A stretch of DNA of 64,000 nucleotides. Origin: Abelmoschus esculentus (taxonomy: Eukaryota; Streptophyta; Magnoliopsida; Malvales; Malvaceae). This document shows, piece after piece, positions 23,114 through 36,000 of this stretch; position 1 is the first letter of the stretch; the number at the start of each line of letters is the position of its first letter. Both the position numbers and the translations under genes were made by a program. A model generated the notes under the pieces. That model saw only the letters and a program-made list of their open reading frames with translations, was not told the DNA's origin and did not search any database. The DNA lies in assembly GCA_035048815.1 (NCBI GenBank), contig JAUCBN010000024.1, forward strand, positions 2,478,001-2,542,000, written 5' to 3'.

Positions 23114-24150
23114 GATCCAATACAATACAAATTAACTCTCTAACAGTATTCAAACAACCATCAATCACATTATCCAAAAAACAAACTCAACCGATATTAG
23201 CATCAGCGGTACTGTAGAAGGAAAACCACCGGTCTCATACACCTTCAATTACTAACACCGAAAAACAAAATAGAACGTCAACATGATTACTGATAGATTA
23301 TAATATAAACACTAATAAAATTCATTGCTTCTGATTTTATACCTTGAATCTACCTAATCCTTAACTAAAATTGAATTAGATGTCAAAGCAGAAGAATATA
23401 AAAACAAACCGAAATTAACCAAAAACCTACCGAAAAGGAAGTCCAAATCAACCAAAATAACTAAAAACACTTTCCCTTTTTTCCTTAAAGAAAAAGAAAA
23501 ATAATTACCATTGTTGATAGTGAAGTGAACTACAACCGTGTTAACAGCTAATAAGCTGAAATAGAAAAGTGAAAGAATCAGAACACTCTTAGTATGCTCA
23601 CCAACTCACTCAAACTCGAGGGAAAGCAAATGATAACATAGAAACAATTACCAAAATACTAAAAAAAGTCGGGAAATCCAAGCTTCGAGCAATCAGCTTG
23701 TTTCTAGGTAATAAATAAGAGTGAATTCAATTAAAACAAAATATTAATAATCACTATCATTAATTGGGAAAAAATTAAAAACCCTAAATATAGTAAAACG
23801 AACCAAGTCGAAATCACTATAAAGGTGATCCGAAATAAATGCCAAAGTAACAGTAACTCCCCTCCCAGATCAAGATATAACCACAGAAAAAATCAAAAAT
23901 TAAATCTAAAACATCTATATTAAAGGAGCAAAAATTAATTAATAAAGAAAATTAAATTCTTAATAAATAATACTAGATTCTTGTGGTGCGTTAAATAGCC
24001 GGACAATCAAACAACTCTTCCAAATCGGAACCGGAGGCAATCGGAACCGTACCTGACTGAGCTCCGACAGACGGCGGCGTATTTGTAAATAGAAAGAAAG
24101 CAGAATGTTTTGAAATAAGACTGCTTGTATTTTCTGGGGAGAAAGAGGAG
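23114..24150 (-). other. Probable 5' leader (with introns) and promoter of the RING gene
   Basis: A GC-richer stretch at about 24000-24170 (ACGGCGGCG, GAGAAAGAGGAGACGAG) looks like the transcription start area. The segment between is AT-rich and intron-like. No protein is encoded. Confidence 0.4.
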
Positions 24151-24179
24151 ACGAGAAAGGTCGGTTTAAGACGGCCTTA

Positions 24180-25110
24180 TTTAGCGTTTAGCTTATGTGT
24201 CTAATTCTCGCTTTAGGTCCTCTACTATTACTAAACTTTAATTTTAATCCTTCTACTTTAATTTAACAAGATTATAGTATTAACTAGTATAATATTTAGT
24301 TGACATGCGAATTTAATAATTTATTATAAATTCATTATCGCTGACTGATTTTTTTTAATATATTAAATGAAATAAAAAATATTATTATCAATTTGAGCTA
24401 CTAATAACACAAAAGAAAGAAGGAAATAGGTTAAAGTAGACATTCAAAAGGATAAAATCACAAATTTCAGTGTAATAGAGGGACTAGAACTGTAATTTTT
24501 ATTTATCCGCCGTTATAATTTTTTTGACGGAATTTACGCTGAACTTGGTTATACTTCGGAAGCAAGTGATTCTGATTCTCTGTTTTTTTAACGATAATTA
24601 ACGTTCGTTTACCGATCATAATAATCTTAAAAAATAATAAATTTAATTTAAATGAGTGTTTATTTATTTACGTATTTAAATGAATGTTTTGAGATAATAA
24701 AACTTTTTAATTTTTGAGATTTTTTAATTGTTTTATTTTTTAAAAATAATTTATATCTCAATTTAGTCATCTTAATTAGTATGTCTCCACTATTCTTGCT
24801 ATTTACTTATTTTTTTATGCAAAATGTTTTAATCTTATAAAATATAAATAAAAGAAAGTGTGACGTGTAGGGTCTTTAGACTTGATTGAGAGATGACAAC
24901 AGTTAAAACATCAAAATCAGATGACATTAGATTAAATCAAATAATGTTTTTCTTTTTGTTTGTTTGTGTTTAAATTAAGACGACATGAACAAATATGTTT
25001 AGTCGATTAATTAAACCGTTAATCTTTGTTTTTTATGTTCTTTTAGGCACTTGTAATGAAGCAAATTTCCAGAGTTTCGATATACGATACTGTCTCATTG
25101 GTGCTTTACA
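24180..25110. other. Intergenic, no gene
   Basis: AT-rich sequence without terminal repeats or frames that I can interpret. Confidence 0.4.
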
Positions 25111-25121
25111 CAGAGAAATAT

Positions 25122-25925
25122 GGTTAGTCCGCGAAACGAACCTGAATCGTTCGTGAATCGTTTGGTAAAAAGTTCGTTTATGTTCGTTTATTTATTAAAC
25201 AAACGAATATTAACAAGATTTTTCGTTACAAATACAAACAAAGAACTCGCTCGTTCATTTATGTTCTTGAATCTTCGATAATCTGTTCATTTATGTTCAT
25301 TCGTTTATGTTTGTATATGTTCGTTCGTTTATGTTCATTTAAATTTATTCATCACATATATCGAAGGGAGAACATTATATCAATTAAGTTGAGTCAAAAA
25401 TTTTGAGTTACTCGATCGTGTTGAGAAGTCTTATTTTATGACACGTTAAAAACTTCCTTGTTATTGGCCAGGGTATTTATTGTTTTGTTAAACCGAGTTA
25501 ACGAATCAAACCAAAACAAAATTGGTTAATCAGTTAAATTTTAGGTTTTGTCAAATAATTAAGAGTTTTTTTAATCTTAATTATTGATAAATTCGGTGTA
25601 AAATCAGTTTATTAGTTGAATTAATCGAATTAATTCAAAATCTCAAATGTTTAGCATATTATATATGTTATTTATGTTCGTTTATTTATATTCGTTTACG
25701 TTCATTTATGTTCATTCGTTTACGTTCGTTTGTCATTTAAACGAACGAACATAAACGAACATGAACAAGCTACAATCCTTAACGAACGAACAAGAACAAG
25801 AAAATTTGTGTTCGTTTATGTTCGTGTTCGTTCGTTTGTTCGGTTAAAGTTAAACGATTATTCGATTGAAATTAAACAAACGAACATTAACAAACACTCG
25901 TTCGGTTCGTTTACAGCCCCATTTA
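25122..25925. mobile_element. Degenerate TIR element rich in TTCGTTTATGTTCG
   Basis: Variants of TTCGTTTATGTTCGTT and its complement recur throughout. The right end on the complement reads GGGGCTGTAAACGAACCGAA, a terminal phrase I associate with plant hAT-like non-autonomous elements. The left end carries a weaker version, CCGCGAAACGAACCTGAA. A palindromic patch (GTTCGTTTGTCATTTAAACGAACGAAC-like, written here only in outline) lies near 25725-25760. No transposase and no clear target duplication. Confidence 0.42.
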
Positions 25926-26149
25926 GATGAAATGGTGATGATCTAACCTCCTAATGACGGTAAATAATAGTTATAAAGATAATGTATGAGCAAATCTTGT
26001 TGGGTAATACATAATAAAACCTCTCAAACGCCTCAAATCATAATGTTATCGTATACCAAAGATAATATATTATCCGATAATAATAAAATTTAACGATATT
26101 GATAGTTTTTATTTCGAACAAGTTGAATTATACCATCTACTATCTTATT

Positions 26150-26540
26150 TTTTTCCATACACAACAATAGAATAAGTTTTTAACGACGTTTTTTAATTTT
26201 ATAACACCACTAAAAACCTTCCTAACACTTAAAAATGTTATTAAAACTAGGGCCGCAACAGTTCGTAATGTTTTTAGACAAGAATACCACAAAAGGTCAA
26301 GATCTATAGCGACAGTAAACCTGTTCTACAGTGATATTTATAAACACACACTGCTTAATAGTTATTATGACGTTTTATCTATAAGCGTCACTACAATACA
26401 AAACAATTATGGTGTTTTACATACAAATGCTAATAAGTGTAAGAATTTATGACGTTTTTAATATAAACATCATAAATTATATCGGTTTGTGATATATTTT
26501 TGTGAAAACACGATATATTCAAAATTAATGATATTTGATA
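26150..26540. mobile_element. Possible CACTA-type subterminal repeat debris
   Basis: Short motifs of the TGACGTTTTT / AGCGTCACTACAA kind occur several times in both orientations (ATTATGACGTTTTATC, AAGCGTCACTACAATAC, TTATGACGTTTTTAATA). Such clustered inverted subterminal motifs are typical of CACTA elements. Ends and transposase are not visible, so this is tentative. Confidence 0.3.
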
Positions 26541-26884
26541 ATTCTGTTTTTAATATTGGTCGTCGTCCGTCGGATTCTATCGTTTTCGTTTTTTATTAAT
26601 AAATAATTCTGCTCTTGTGGCACGATCTACTCTACCTTTTGATACGTTTCTTCTGTCGTTTGGCATGTTTTTCTTTTCTTTTGTTTTTTTAAGGTTGGAT
26701 CTGACGACGCCACGACTGATCAAGATGGCGCTTATTTGTTATCACGATGATCTTTCTTGCTTTGGACCCTCAGATTGAATATGGATACGCGGTTTGCGCT
26801 CGTGGATAGTTTACCGCGACGCTCTGTTCTGATCTGCGTTTCTCAGTGATCTTCATAGATTAATCCCCTTTTGGTTCGTTTACG

Positions 26885-27085
26885 GATGCAATCAGATTTG
26901 TTCGTATCTATCTTTTCGATCGAATCTTTAGATAAGTTTTAAACTTTTTCATGTATGGTCCTTGTCTGATCTAGAGTGGCTAGTTTTAAGAAAATGATCA
27001 AATTATATTTTTAGTTTACAATGATAATTGTAAACCATTATTATAATATTGAGTATTTTCTTGTTAATAAAATTAACTGCATCTG
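26885..27085 (-). repeat. Dispersed repeat, copy B
   Basis: Inverted relative of 1570-1785, with shared blocks of 10-20 bp over about 200 bp. Copy B ends near a run of TTAATAAAAAATTAACG. Confidence 0.6.
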
Positions 27086-27482
27086 TTAATAAAAAATTAA
27101 CGATATTTATTAAAAACATCGTTAAAAATATCGTAATACGTCAACGACACGTCATCAACCTCACAATACAAAATTATAAATCAGTAAAAAATATTCTATA
27201 ATTATTCTATATTTTAACTTTAAACTCTAAAATTTAATTTTTTATTACTATCTCTCTTCCTTTTGTCTTTCTTTTAAGCGGTCCAATATGACTGGAATCT
27301 ATTTCAAAGCTGCAAAAGATTTTCCATGTCTTTATGTTAAATATTTAACATTTATTTTATATTTCATATTAAAATTTTAGTAATTCCTTTTTTAATAACA
27401 ATATCATATTTATTTATTTATTTGCTAATAAAAATTTAAAATTATTAATCTCAAGAAACTGATCATATTCACATAGAATATT

Positions 27483-27848
27483 TTACTTCATAAGGGTTTC
27501 ATTCAAGAAACTGATCATCTCTTCCAAAGACTGCAATCTGCGACTCAGCTCATAGGCCTGAGTTCTAAGCACCGAGTTTTCAGCCTCCACGTCCAAGTAA
27601 TGCTGCACCGTGATGTTTACCCTTGTAATGATCCGACGGTTATCACTCCTCAGTCGAGTTACCTGAGCCGTTAGATCATCCAAACGTTTCTTCTTCCTCA
27701 TCCTCGACCTCCTTGCTGATTCTCTGTTCGATATCATCCTCTTCCTTTTCCTTTCTTCCATCAGCATCTGCAAACCCTCAGACAATACTGAGGTTTCCGT
27801 CACGGTTGATGACCATGAAGACGTGCCGGGGCCACTCGAGGAAGCCAT
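27483..27848 (-). CDS. Group-S1 bZIP transcription factor, short C-terminus
   Basis: Intronless, 121 residues. Group-S1 bZIPs (bZIP11/44/53 relatives) act in sugar and energy signalling, usually as heterodimers with group C partners. The basic region has N41-x7-R49 (NRESARRSR) after RKRKRM. The zipper heptad positions 59, 66, 73, 94, 101, 108 and 115 are L, L, I, L, L, L and L; positions 80 and 87 are T and V, so the zipper is weaker in the middle. LDDLTAQVTRL and VEAENSVLR are group hallmarks. Usual members have 20-50 more residues after the zipper; here TAA follows NETLMK, so the tail is absent, and no continuation is seen in other frames. The conserved uORF upstream confirms the S1 assignment. 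Single-exon structure is normal for the group. Confidence 0.87.
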   Translation of the reverse strand: MASSSGPGTSSWSSTVTETSVLSEGLQMLMEERKRKRMISNRESARRSRMRKKKRLDDLTAQVTRLRSDNRRIITRVNITVQHYLDVEAENSVLRTQAYELSRRLQSLEEMISFLNETLMK

Positions 27849-27931
27849 GGAAGTTGCAGAAACTAGGTTTTTTAGTAATTAACTATAATACTGCAGATTT
27901 TATGCGTAAAGTACAAAAATGAAGTCCAAAA

Positions 27932-28036
27932 TCATGAAACGTAGTAGAACCAGTATAGGAAAACAACTGAGAACGATTGAACAAGATGAGTCCAGCGGAA
28001 GAATGAAAGAAAGATTTCACTGAGAATTTGAGACAT
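27932..28036 (-). promoter_or_regulatory. Conserved sucrose-control (SC) peptide uORF of an S1 bZIP
   Basis: A 34-codon reading frame (ATG at 28036, TGA at 27932) ends 83 nt before the bZIP start on the same strand. Its C-terminal half reads HLVQSFSVVFLYWFYYVS, which matches the conserved uORF peptide of plant S1 bZIP genes, where sucrose makes the nascent peptide stall the ribosome and lower main-frame translation. Established family knowledge gives the mechanism; the match is seen directly. A second short uORF (MINLMFLMFV...) starts upstream and overlaps it in another frame, as in bZIP11-type leaders. Confidence 0.86.
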
Positions 28037-28209
28037 GAAACACAAACATCAAGAACATAAGATTTATCATCAACTTGGTATTGTTCTTAAAATTCTCGAG
28101 TTCAAGACATTGTATAAGAACTAAACCATGAAAATCGAAAGGACGAATAAAAGAAACTGGTTGAGTGATAAGGGCACTCTCGAGTCTCGAATATGCTTAA
28201 AGATTGATA

Positions 28210-31200
28210 AGTAGAGTTATATGACTGAAAGGATATTTATAAGGAAAATCATGAATAAATAAGTATATTATTTTTCTGTTCGTTTATATATAATTGTAGA
28301 TAATTATCTAATTTAATCAAGAAAGTTGATGGAACATGTGGGATGGGGAAAGAGAAGGCTCCGCAACTGGGAAAATCCAGCTTGGAATCAACTATCACAA
28401 AGGATGTGTTAGTCCCAATGAATCCGAATTTTAGTTAGATCGAGAATGAATCTGAATCGATTTCCAACCGAATTAAATGGATCCGAATCAATTTCACCTA
28501 AATCGAAAGTAACTCGAATTAAAGGCAATTCGATGTAAAATCCTATCTTAATCTGAAAATCCAACAAGAATCGAATCAACCTATCAATCTCTTGTTAACT
28601 CGATATTGATCTGACAAGAAATTAATGACCCAAAAATAACTAAACTGATATTAACCGAAATAAAAATTAACTGATTCAATATGTTGCCCGAACTGAAATC
28701 ACCATATACATGAACTAAAATTTTCAATTTAAATCAGATCTGAACCAATCTAAACTAAATTTAAATTAATTTTAAAAAAAAAATATTCCATTATAGTTAA
28801 AACATTTAGGGTGTTTCTTTTATAATAAGATTTTTGTTTTAAATTTTACACCATTTATTAAAATTAATTTTAAATTTCTAACAAGTATTAATCACATTGG
28901 GAAAAATATATAAATCTCGGAAAAAATAATCTTCATGATGATTTAAAATGGACATAAATGACACTTTAGTTCTAAAAAAAATATTACATTAAATTGTCAT
29001 TGTCTTTTTTTGGATGCTTGGGCTTTAACTTCGTCACGAAGAAACATTAATCCCGAAAATTCGATGATTTTAGACAGATTTGGACACCTCTTTAAATAAA
29101 TATAATTATATTATTAACACTTCTAGCTAAAAAAACACACGTGTATCATGCTTCTGTCTCTTTACAAATAAAATGTTAAATTTTGTCTTAATACACTGGA
29201 ATTAACATTTAATACTACTTTTGACTTCTGACCTTCAAAATGTTTTGTTTCTATTAATACAAGGAGAATTTTTTTATTATTTTTTCCAAATATAAATTAT
29301 TTTTATTATTAAATATTAATAATAAGTGGGAACCATTAAACCCAATAAGAAAAATAAAATAATGAAGCTTGGGATGGTAAAATTAGGTATTGGAATATTG
29401 GTTTTTGAAGGTGGTTGGGAAATATAATGGTATTAATAGGTATAATACGAGTGATTGTATAGATTTTTAAAATAAATTTTTAAATAAAATTATATGTTCG
29501 TCATTTGGGCTATTATAATGTCTGAGGAGGATTTAAGAATAAGTATTAACTTTTATCATGTTATCGAGAATATTTTTTTTATTTGTTTAGTCGATCGAGT
29601 CTTAGCTAATTCGAGTTATTTTTTTAAAAAGTATTTTAAAAAGTAAGTGAAAAGGTATTTTTGAAATCTTGATCTTATATTTGAGTATTGCTTGCTGTCA
29701 ATTTTTTTTTAAAAAATAAAATATATATTTTATATATTAGGTTGCAAACTAAAAAATATATTTTTATATATAATTGACAAATGTACTTATAATAAAATAT
29801 AAATCATTTATATATAACATATTTATTTTTTTAAGAAAGTATATATAATAGATTAACTTATAATAAATAAGTATAATTTATGCACCGTTAATATTTTAAT
29901 ATATAAATTAAAACTTTTAATCATTTTAAGTGATTAATATAATTTCTTAGACAATAAATAATTGAAACAAAATATATTGTTCTTTTAAAGAATGTTATTA
30001 GTAAATTATTAAATTAAAATAATAAAAAATACATATAACATTAAAATCCAACATTTCACCAGCTTTTGAACATTGTTAAACTTGAAAAAAAAAATGCAGA
30101 AGAAAAATATAAGATGTTCATTACAGGGACACAACTATGGTCCAAATTAAAGGCAGCAAGAATTGTTGTTGTTTCCGAGTTCTGAGCCAGCCAGCCAAGC
30201 CTGCGTAAGTTCAACCCATTTTAGGGCCCGCTTGAATTAATAATTCTAATCTGAGCTTCCGCATGGTAGGATGAGGTCATTTAATTTTCTTTTAGTTTAT
30301 TCTCGTGATTGACCTCTTGTCACGGTTGTTTATTTTGTTTATCTCTCTCATAGGCGTTCAACGTAAAATCAAACAGTCAAAGGATCATTCTGATACCGCT
30401 TGTCACGGGATCATTACCTTCTTCCTAAAAGACATATTTGATAGGATGTGCAGCGTATTAGGTTATTTATTTTTAGGTTGATTGATTTTAGGTTTAGTCA
30501 ATATCGATAAATAAAATATCAATCAGTTTTAGTCAAATTTTCAGATCGAATTAGATTTTAAATCTTATATATTATTTTCAGGTAATATTTTTTTTTTCTT
30601 CTGGTTTTGCCCTATGTTCTTACCATGCTGTGCTTATGACTGATTTTCCATCTTTGTTTCGAAAAAAGAAGTTTTGCTGGTGATATGCCTTTTCCCATGG
30701 AGAGACTACAAATCACACTGACTGTTTTGCCTTCATTTCCATTATTCGATTCGCAGAATTAAATTGTATATAAATCTTTTTTTTTTAAGTTAATAAAATA
30801 CAGATTGTGTTCTTCGTTTTCCATGTAATGTTTAAAATTGCTGCATTTCCCAAGTTAAAAGCTTCAGAACATGGTTCTGAAGCGTTTAATGTTTAATCAT
30901 ACTATATAAACAGTTATTTATTATAACCAACACAACCATGAACACGGCCTTAATAGAATTTTTAAACTTTTAAAAAACACATTTATTAGTACCAGACATG
31001 ACCAATATTTAAGACAAGAAACTATTTTTTTCAGACATGTACACAAAACTAAAGAAAATTACACCCAAAGATAATTTTGCAAATCAAAAATATTCAAAAG
31101 GAATTCATCTGGGGGTTGAATATCACCATTGCCATTAGGGTTCATCTTAGCAACAAAATGAGTTCTGCAACCATAATCCAAGAAAATGAACGAAATTTAA

Positions 31201-31330
31201 GAAATAAAAGAAAAATAAATAATTGATCACTTATTATTATAATTTTAATGTTATTTATTATTTTTAATAATTAAAATATTTTTATTTAAATTTATGCGTC
31301 GCTTGCGTGAATAGAACATGAAATATAACA
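28210..31330. other. Intergenic, no gene
   Basis: The promoter side of the bZIP gene is followed by AT-rich sequence. At 28400-28760 there is a degenerate cluster of AATCCGAAT / GAATCGAT-like words, probably old repeat. I found no reading frame with recognisable content through 31330. Confidence 0.4.
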
Positions 31331-31336
31331 GACACA

Positions 31337-31897
31337 TTAAAAGCAAAATGTACATCGAACATTAATGCTTTGACAACTTACACACTTCTTTTTCTTCTTG
31401 TTGTTGTCAATGTATGTTTGGAATTCCTTCAGTGTATCTACGTTTTCTTGAAGTGCCTGCACATTCAACAAAGGAAAACAAGCAAGTAAAATCCAACCAT
31501 GGCGAGAAAAAAAAAATGTCCATGCCCTTCTTCAGGTTCATCAGCATTGTTGAGTTTTTAAACAATCTACCTTCTTAGCTGCAGATAGCTCTTCTTCCAT
31601 GAAGCAGACCCTTCTTAATGCATCGTTCAGCATCTCCTCCTTCTCCGGCGGCATAGTTGCCTGTTTCCGCATGAGAAAACTCGCCATCTTTTCTAGTTTA
31701 GCCATGCGTTTATTCACGTCAATGTACTCGTAACTTGTCATAGGCGGCGGTTGCGACTGGTCCGACGTGCGTGCTGCGATAATCGGTTCGATTAGTTTCC
31801 TCGGAACGTTGCGAGACAAGCGAATCATGTCTACTATACTTATAAGGAAGTTCATCATTCCTCCGAAAATGTTGGTGCTCGTTCCTTCCTCATCATC
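31337..31897 (-). pseudogene. 3' fragment of a SEC14-like (SFH) lipid-transfer protein gene
   Basis: Two exons are readable. The first is 31897-31571, opening after a TTTCCAG acceptor with DDEEGTSTNIFGGMMNFLIS and ending MPPEKEEMLNDALRRVCFME then EELSAAKK at a GT donor. The second is 31456-31337, ALQENVDTLKEFQTYIDN then NKKKKK and a short Cys-containing tail to a stop. This is the C-terminal nodulin-type region of plant SFH phosphatidylinositol/phosphatidylcholine transfer proteins (coiled-coil EKEEML...ALRRV, then a basic tail). The CRAL-TRIO lipid-binding domain should lie upstream, but the roughly 1.1 kb before the next gene holds nothing like it. So this is either a relic or a truncated copy. 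Both exons are intact in frame, which suggests the truncation is not very old. Confidence 0.68.
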
Positions 31898-32462
31898 CTG
31901 GAAACAATAGACAGTTTTGGTCGGGAAAAAACAACAACAAAGTGATGTTCGAACAATATCATGTTGGTTCATCAAACCATATTCACGTAGTTACGTAGCA
32001 GTTCAATCCAATTTCGATGTTTTTTCTGTTAATTCTGTCAAATAATTTGGTGGTAGTTGAAAGTTTAAAGAATTAGTCTGTTGGCAAACTACATATAACT
32101 TTAGAAATGGCAAAATTTTGATCTTCCGGTAATTTTTGGCCAATGAGAATCGATCTCTTTATCGACGACCGGAATACATTTGTCGTCGGCGAAGGAATCC
32201 CGGCACTTGTTCTTGATGGCAGATTGCAATACGTATAAATTGCAGTGTTAAAAACCTACAACTTTTATTTTCTTTGACACTGTTGGAAAAAAACCCAAAC
32301 CAAGACATGTTTTAGACATGTATTTTGGCAATGGTGTTAGGGTCGAGGTCGAGGAACGATCTTCTGCAATATAGAAAGGATAGAGTTCTGTAACTGAGGT
32401 TAAGAAGTAAGGTTACCAAGGTAGAAATGTTGCCATCGATCTTCTGCAGGCGCTGTAGGAGC

Positions 32463-32501
32463 ACATACATACATACATACATACATACATACATACATAC
32501 A
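32463..32501. repeat. (ACAT)n microsatellite
   Basis: About nine perfect ACAT units. On the minus strand it reads through as repeating Met-Tyr-Val-Cys in a short frame that is not a gene. Confidence 0.92.
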
Positions 32502-33064
32502 ACTCCTTCAACCTCCCATATGTTTGTGGTCTGATTAATTTGCTTTCTTTCCAGCAATGGATGCAGCAGGGAACTTAACAGCAAAGGTCTTCTCCACCAC
32601 TCCAACTCCTTTACGTTTGCTTCGCTTTATCGAGATCAAACTGAATTACTTTATACATAAAAATATATTTAAATTAAATCGATTAATTCATTTAAGTGAA
32701 TTATTTTAAATTGATTTATCTGTATTAATTTAAAGGGAAGAATCCGACCAAACTGAAAAAAAAATCCATTGCTAATTTGCTAGCGTTCAAGTTTAAGGCT
32801 TGAACTGTTTTTTCTTCTTCATTTAAGCAGAGCCCACCTTTCGAAATGGACTGATAAAACAGTGTATAGCCCAATCCAAGCTCATAAAAATGTCTGAAAA
32901 TTTTAATAATTAAATTTGTTGCATAATTACTACAAAACTGGAAACCTAATTGCTAATATAAAAAAAAAAAACTATTTTTTCAGTAATTAAACCCAAAGTG
33001 GAACACTTTTTTTTATCTGCTACACAAGCAGTCAACAAACACAAGCTGCTGCATTTTCATCACC

Positions 33065-36000
33065 ATGGCGGCGACTACTCACAGCCTTCTCTCCCACTCC
33101 ACATCTCTTCCCAAAGCCCTAAACCATCCTTTGGAACAAAACCCATTTTCCCAGCTCACCGTTTTACCCCTCAAACCCTCCAAGAATCTTTTCAGACGCC
33201 ATGCTCTCTCCCTCAAAGCTGTGCTCTCTCAAAACACTGCTAAAACCCAGAACTCCACTTTTGAACACTGCTTCAAGAAGTCCCCAGATGGGTTTCTCTA
33301 CTGTGAGGATATTAAGGTTGAGGACATCATGGGAAAGGTCGAAAAGAGGCCTTTTTATTTGTATAGTAAGCCTCAAATTACTAGGAATGTCGAAGCTTAT
33401 AAGGAGGCTCTCGAAGGCTTGAAGAATTCCGTCATCGGGTATGCTATTAAGGCTAATAATAATTTGAAGATTTTGCAGCATTTGAGGAAGTTGGGTTGCG
33501 GTGCTGTGCTTGTTAGTGGCAATGAACTCAAGTTGGCTCTTCGTGCCGGATTCGATCCAACTAAGTATGTTTTCTTACACTGGAAAATGATTGTTTGTGT
33601 TTTTGTTTCACATTTGGATACAAAAGGAGATAACTTTCTCAAAGATTTAATTAAAAGCTTGATTTTTTGCGTATAGGAAGAGGCATCATTGCACTGACTT
33701 CTGAATTTTAATGTATTCATCTTGTTTTATGACGTGACACTTCCAAGTTGATGTTAAATCAGTTTGTTACTATTTGAGTAGGAATGATTTTGGTGGTGTT
33801 TATATCTGAATTTGTAGGTGTATATTTAATGGAAATGGGAAAATCTTGGAGGATTTGGTACTGGCTGCCCAAGAAGGTGTTTTTGTGAATGTGGATAGTG
33901 AATTTGATCTGGAGAATATTGTTGCAGCTGCAAAAATTGCTGGCCGGAAGGTTAATGTTTTGCTTCGGATCAACCCGGATGTGGATCCTCAGGTAATGTA
34001 GTGGTTGTACTATTAAGATTTATCAGATGAAAGGAACTTTTTTTTTTAATCCGAGTTTTAGATTTCTGTGTTTTAAATGGCTTGGCTATTACCCTGTAGG
34101 TCCATCCATACGTTGCTACTGGCAACAAGAACTCTAAATTCGGTATTAGGAACGAGAAGCTGCAGTGGTTTCTGGATGCTGTAAAGGCACACCCTAATGA
34201 GCTGAAGCTTGTGGGGGCCCATTGTCATCTTGGTTCAACCATTACCAAGGTATGTTAGCAACATCATGTTTATCTGATAAAGCTTTCTGTTAGTTAGATT
34301 TGGTAAGAGAATTCCGAGGGCAGTTCGCAGTGACTAATCCTTTTTTCTGATGACCAAGTTGACTGGTGCAGGATCAGCTAGTACTTGTCTCTAAGATGCT
34401 CTCATCATTCAATTTGATTATTTTCTATTTTCAGTAGTATTCTTGTCTTATTATTCATGAAATGCACATCTATGCTATTGCTGCTCGTGTGACTTCTAAT
34501 TTGAAGCCCTTGCACAATTATGTTCAGGTGTATATTTTCAGGGATGCTGCAGTTCTTATGGTCAACTACATTGACGAAATCCGTTCCCAAGGTTTTGAAG
34601 TTGATTATCTGAACATTGGAGGTGGTTTGGGGATAGATTACTACCATAGTGGTGCCGTCCTTCCCAAACCAAGAGATCTCATCGACACTGTAAGGCTTGG
34701 ACCTTAATTCTTGAAATTGTTGTTTCAATACCTGTGGCTTATTCATGCATGAATTACTTTGACAGGTGTTCACTTTACGTGCTTTATATCATAAAGTACA
34801 AGTGCATCCTAATTTTCAGTTAATATACTTTCTATATGGATGTTTCTTTTTATAATTAATGTGTTTTTCTTGTGGTGGTTGGTGTAGGTCAGAGAGTTGG
34901 TCCTTTCAAGAAACCTTAATCTCATCATTGAACCGGGGAGATCGCTCATTGCAAATACTTGCTGCTTAGTAAATCGTGTTACTGGAGTTAAAACTAATGG
35001 AACAAAAAATTTCATCGTCATTGATGGCAGTATGGCTGAACTTATCCGTCCGAGCCTTTATGATGCTTACCAAGTAAGTATTGGTAAACCATGTTCATAC
35101 TGCAGAAACCAAAAAAATCCCTTCTTAAATGTTGTATTGTATGCAATGGAAACCATATGCTAGTATCTTTCTTATTTGAAAGGCTTATTTCATCTTCCTT
35201 GGTATGACTATCATCATTTTTTTTTTAGCTTTGAAGAATTTATGCTGATATTCGTCTTACTTCGTATGATTTGTCATCATTTATCAAGTTTGAGTTTTTG
35301 GCAAATTTATGCCAGTACTGTTTGTAATTGTGTTGGCTATGTCTCAGTCCTGGGTGCCATAGGTTTGAACTTGTGTTGAAGTAGTTGATTATTGGCTCAG
35401 TGTTGCCACCTTCACCTCTCTGTGTAATCTATGCAGCAATGCATATGTATTTAGCTTCCGTTTTTAGTATTTTTTTAACCATGACTAGTCATCCGTATCG
35501 AATTTCATTTTTTGTATTCTGAATTATACATTTATACCCATAAATATTCAATGGACCATTCATGTTTGATTGCAGCATATAGAACTGGTTTCTCCTACAC
35601 CTCCTGACGTGGAGGTCTCTACATTTGATGTCGTTGGCCCTGTTTGCGAGTCCGCAGATTTCCTGGGAAAAGAGAGACAACTTCCAACCCCAGCTAAGGT
35701 ATTTGTGTTTTCTATAAGGATGCGATCGGAAAGCATCCGATTGTTTGAGATTTGCATCTTCTGAAGTTTTATTTTTGCAGGGGACTGGCCTGGTCGTCCA
35801 CGATGCAGGTGCATACTGCATGAGCATGGCATCAACGTACAATCTTAAGATGCGCCCTCCCGAGTACTGGGTAACGACCTTTAACCTTGTCTACGTTGCA
35901 AGTTTCTCATATTTCAAGATTTTTATTCTTTAGCAACGACCATCTTACATTATTAGCATGATATTTTGATGGTAAAATATATAAATGGGAATTTCGAACT

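Noticed and set aside
32312..32605. Minus-strand frame as the missing upstream part of the SFH fragment
   Set aside because: It is largely the translated ACAT microsatellite and shows no CRAL-TRIO pattern.
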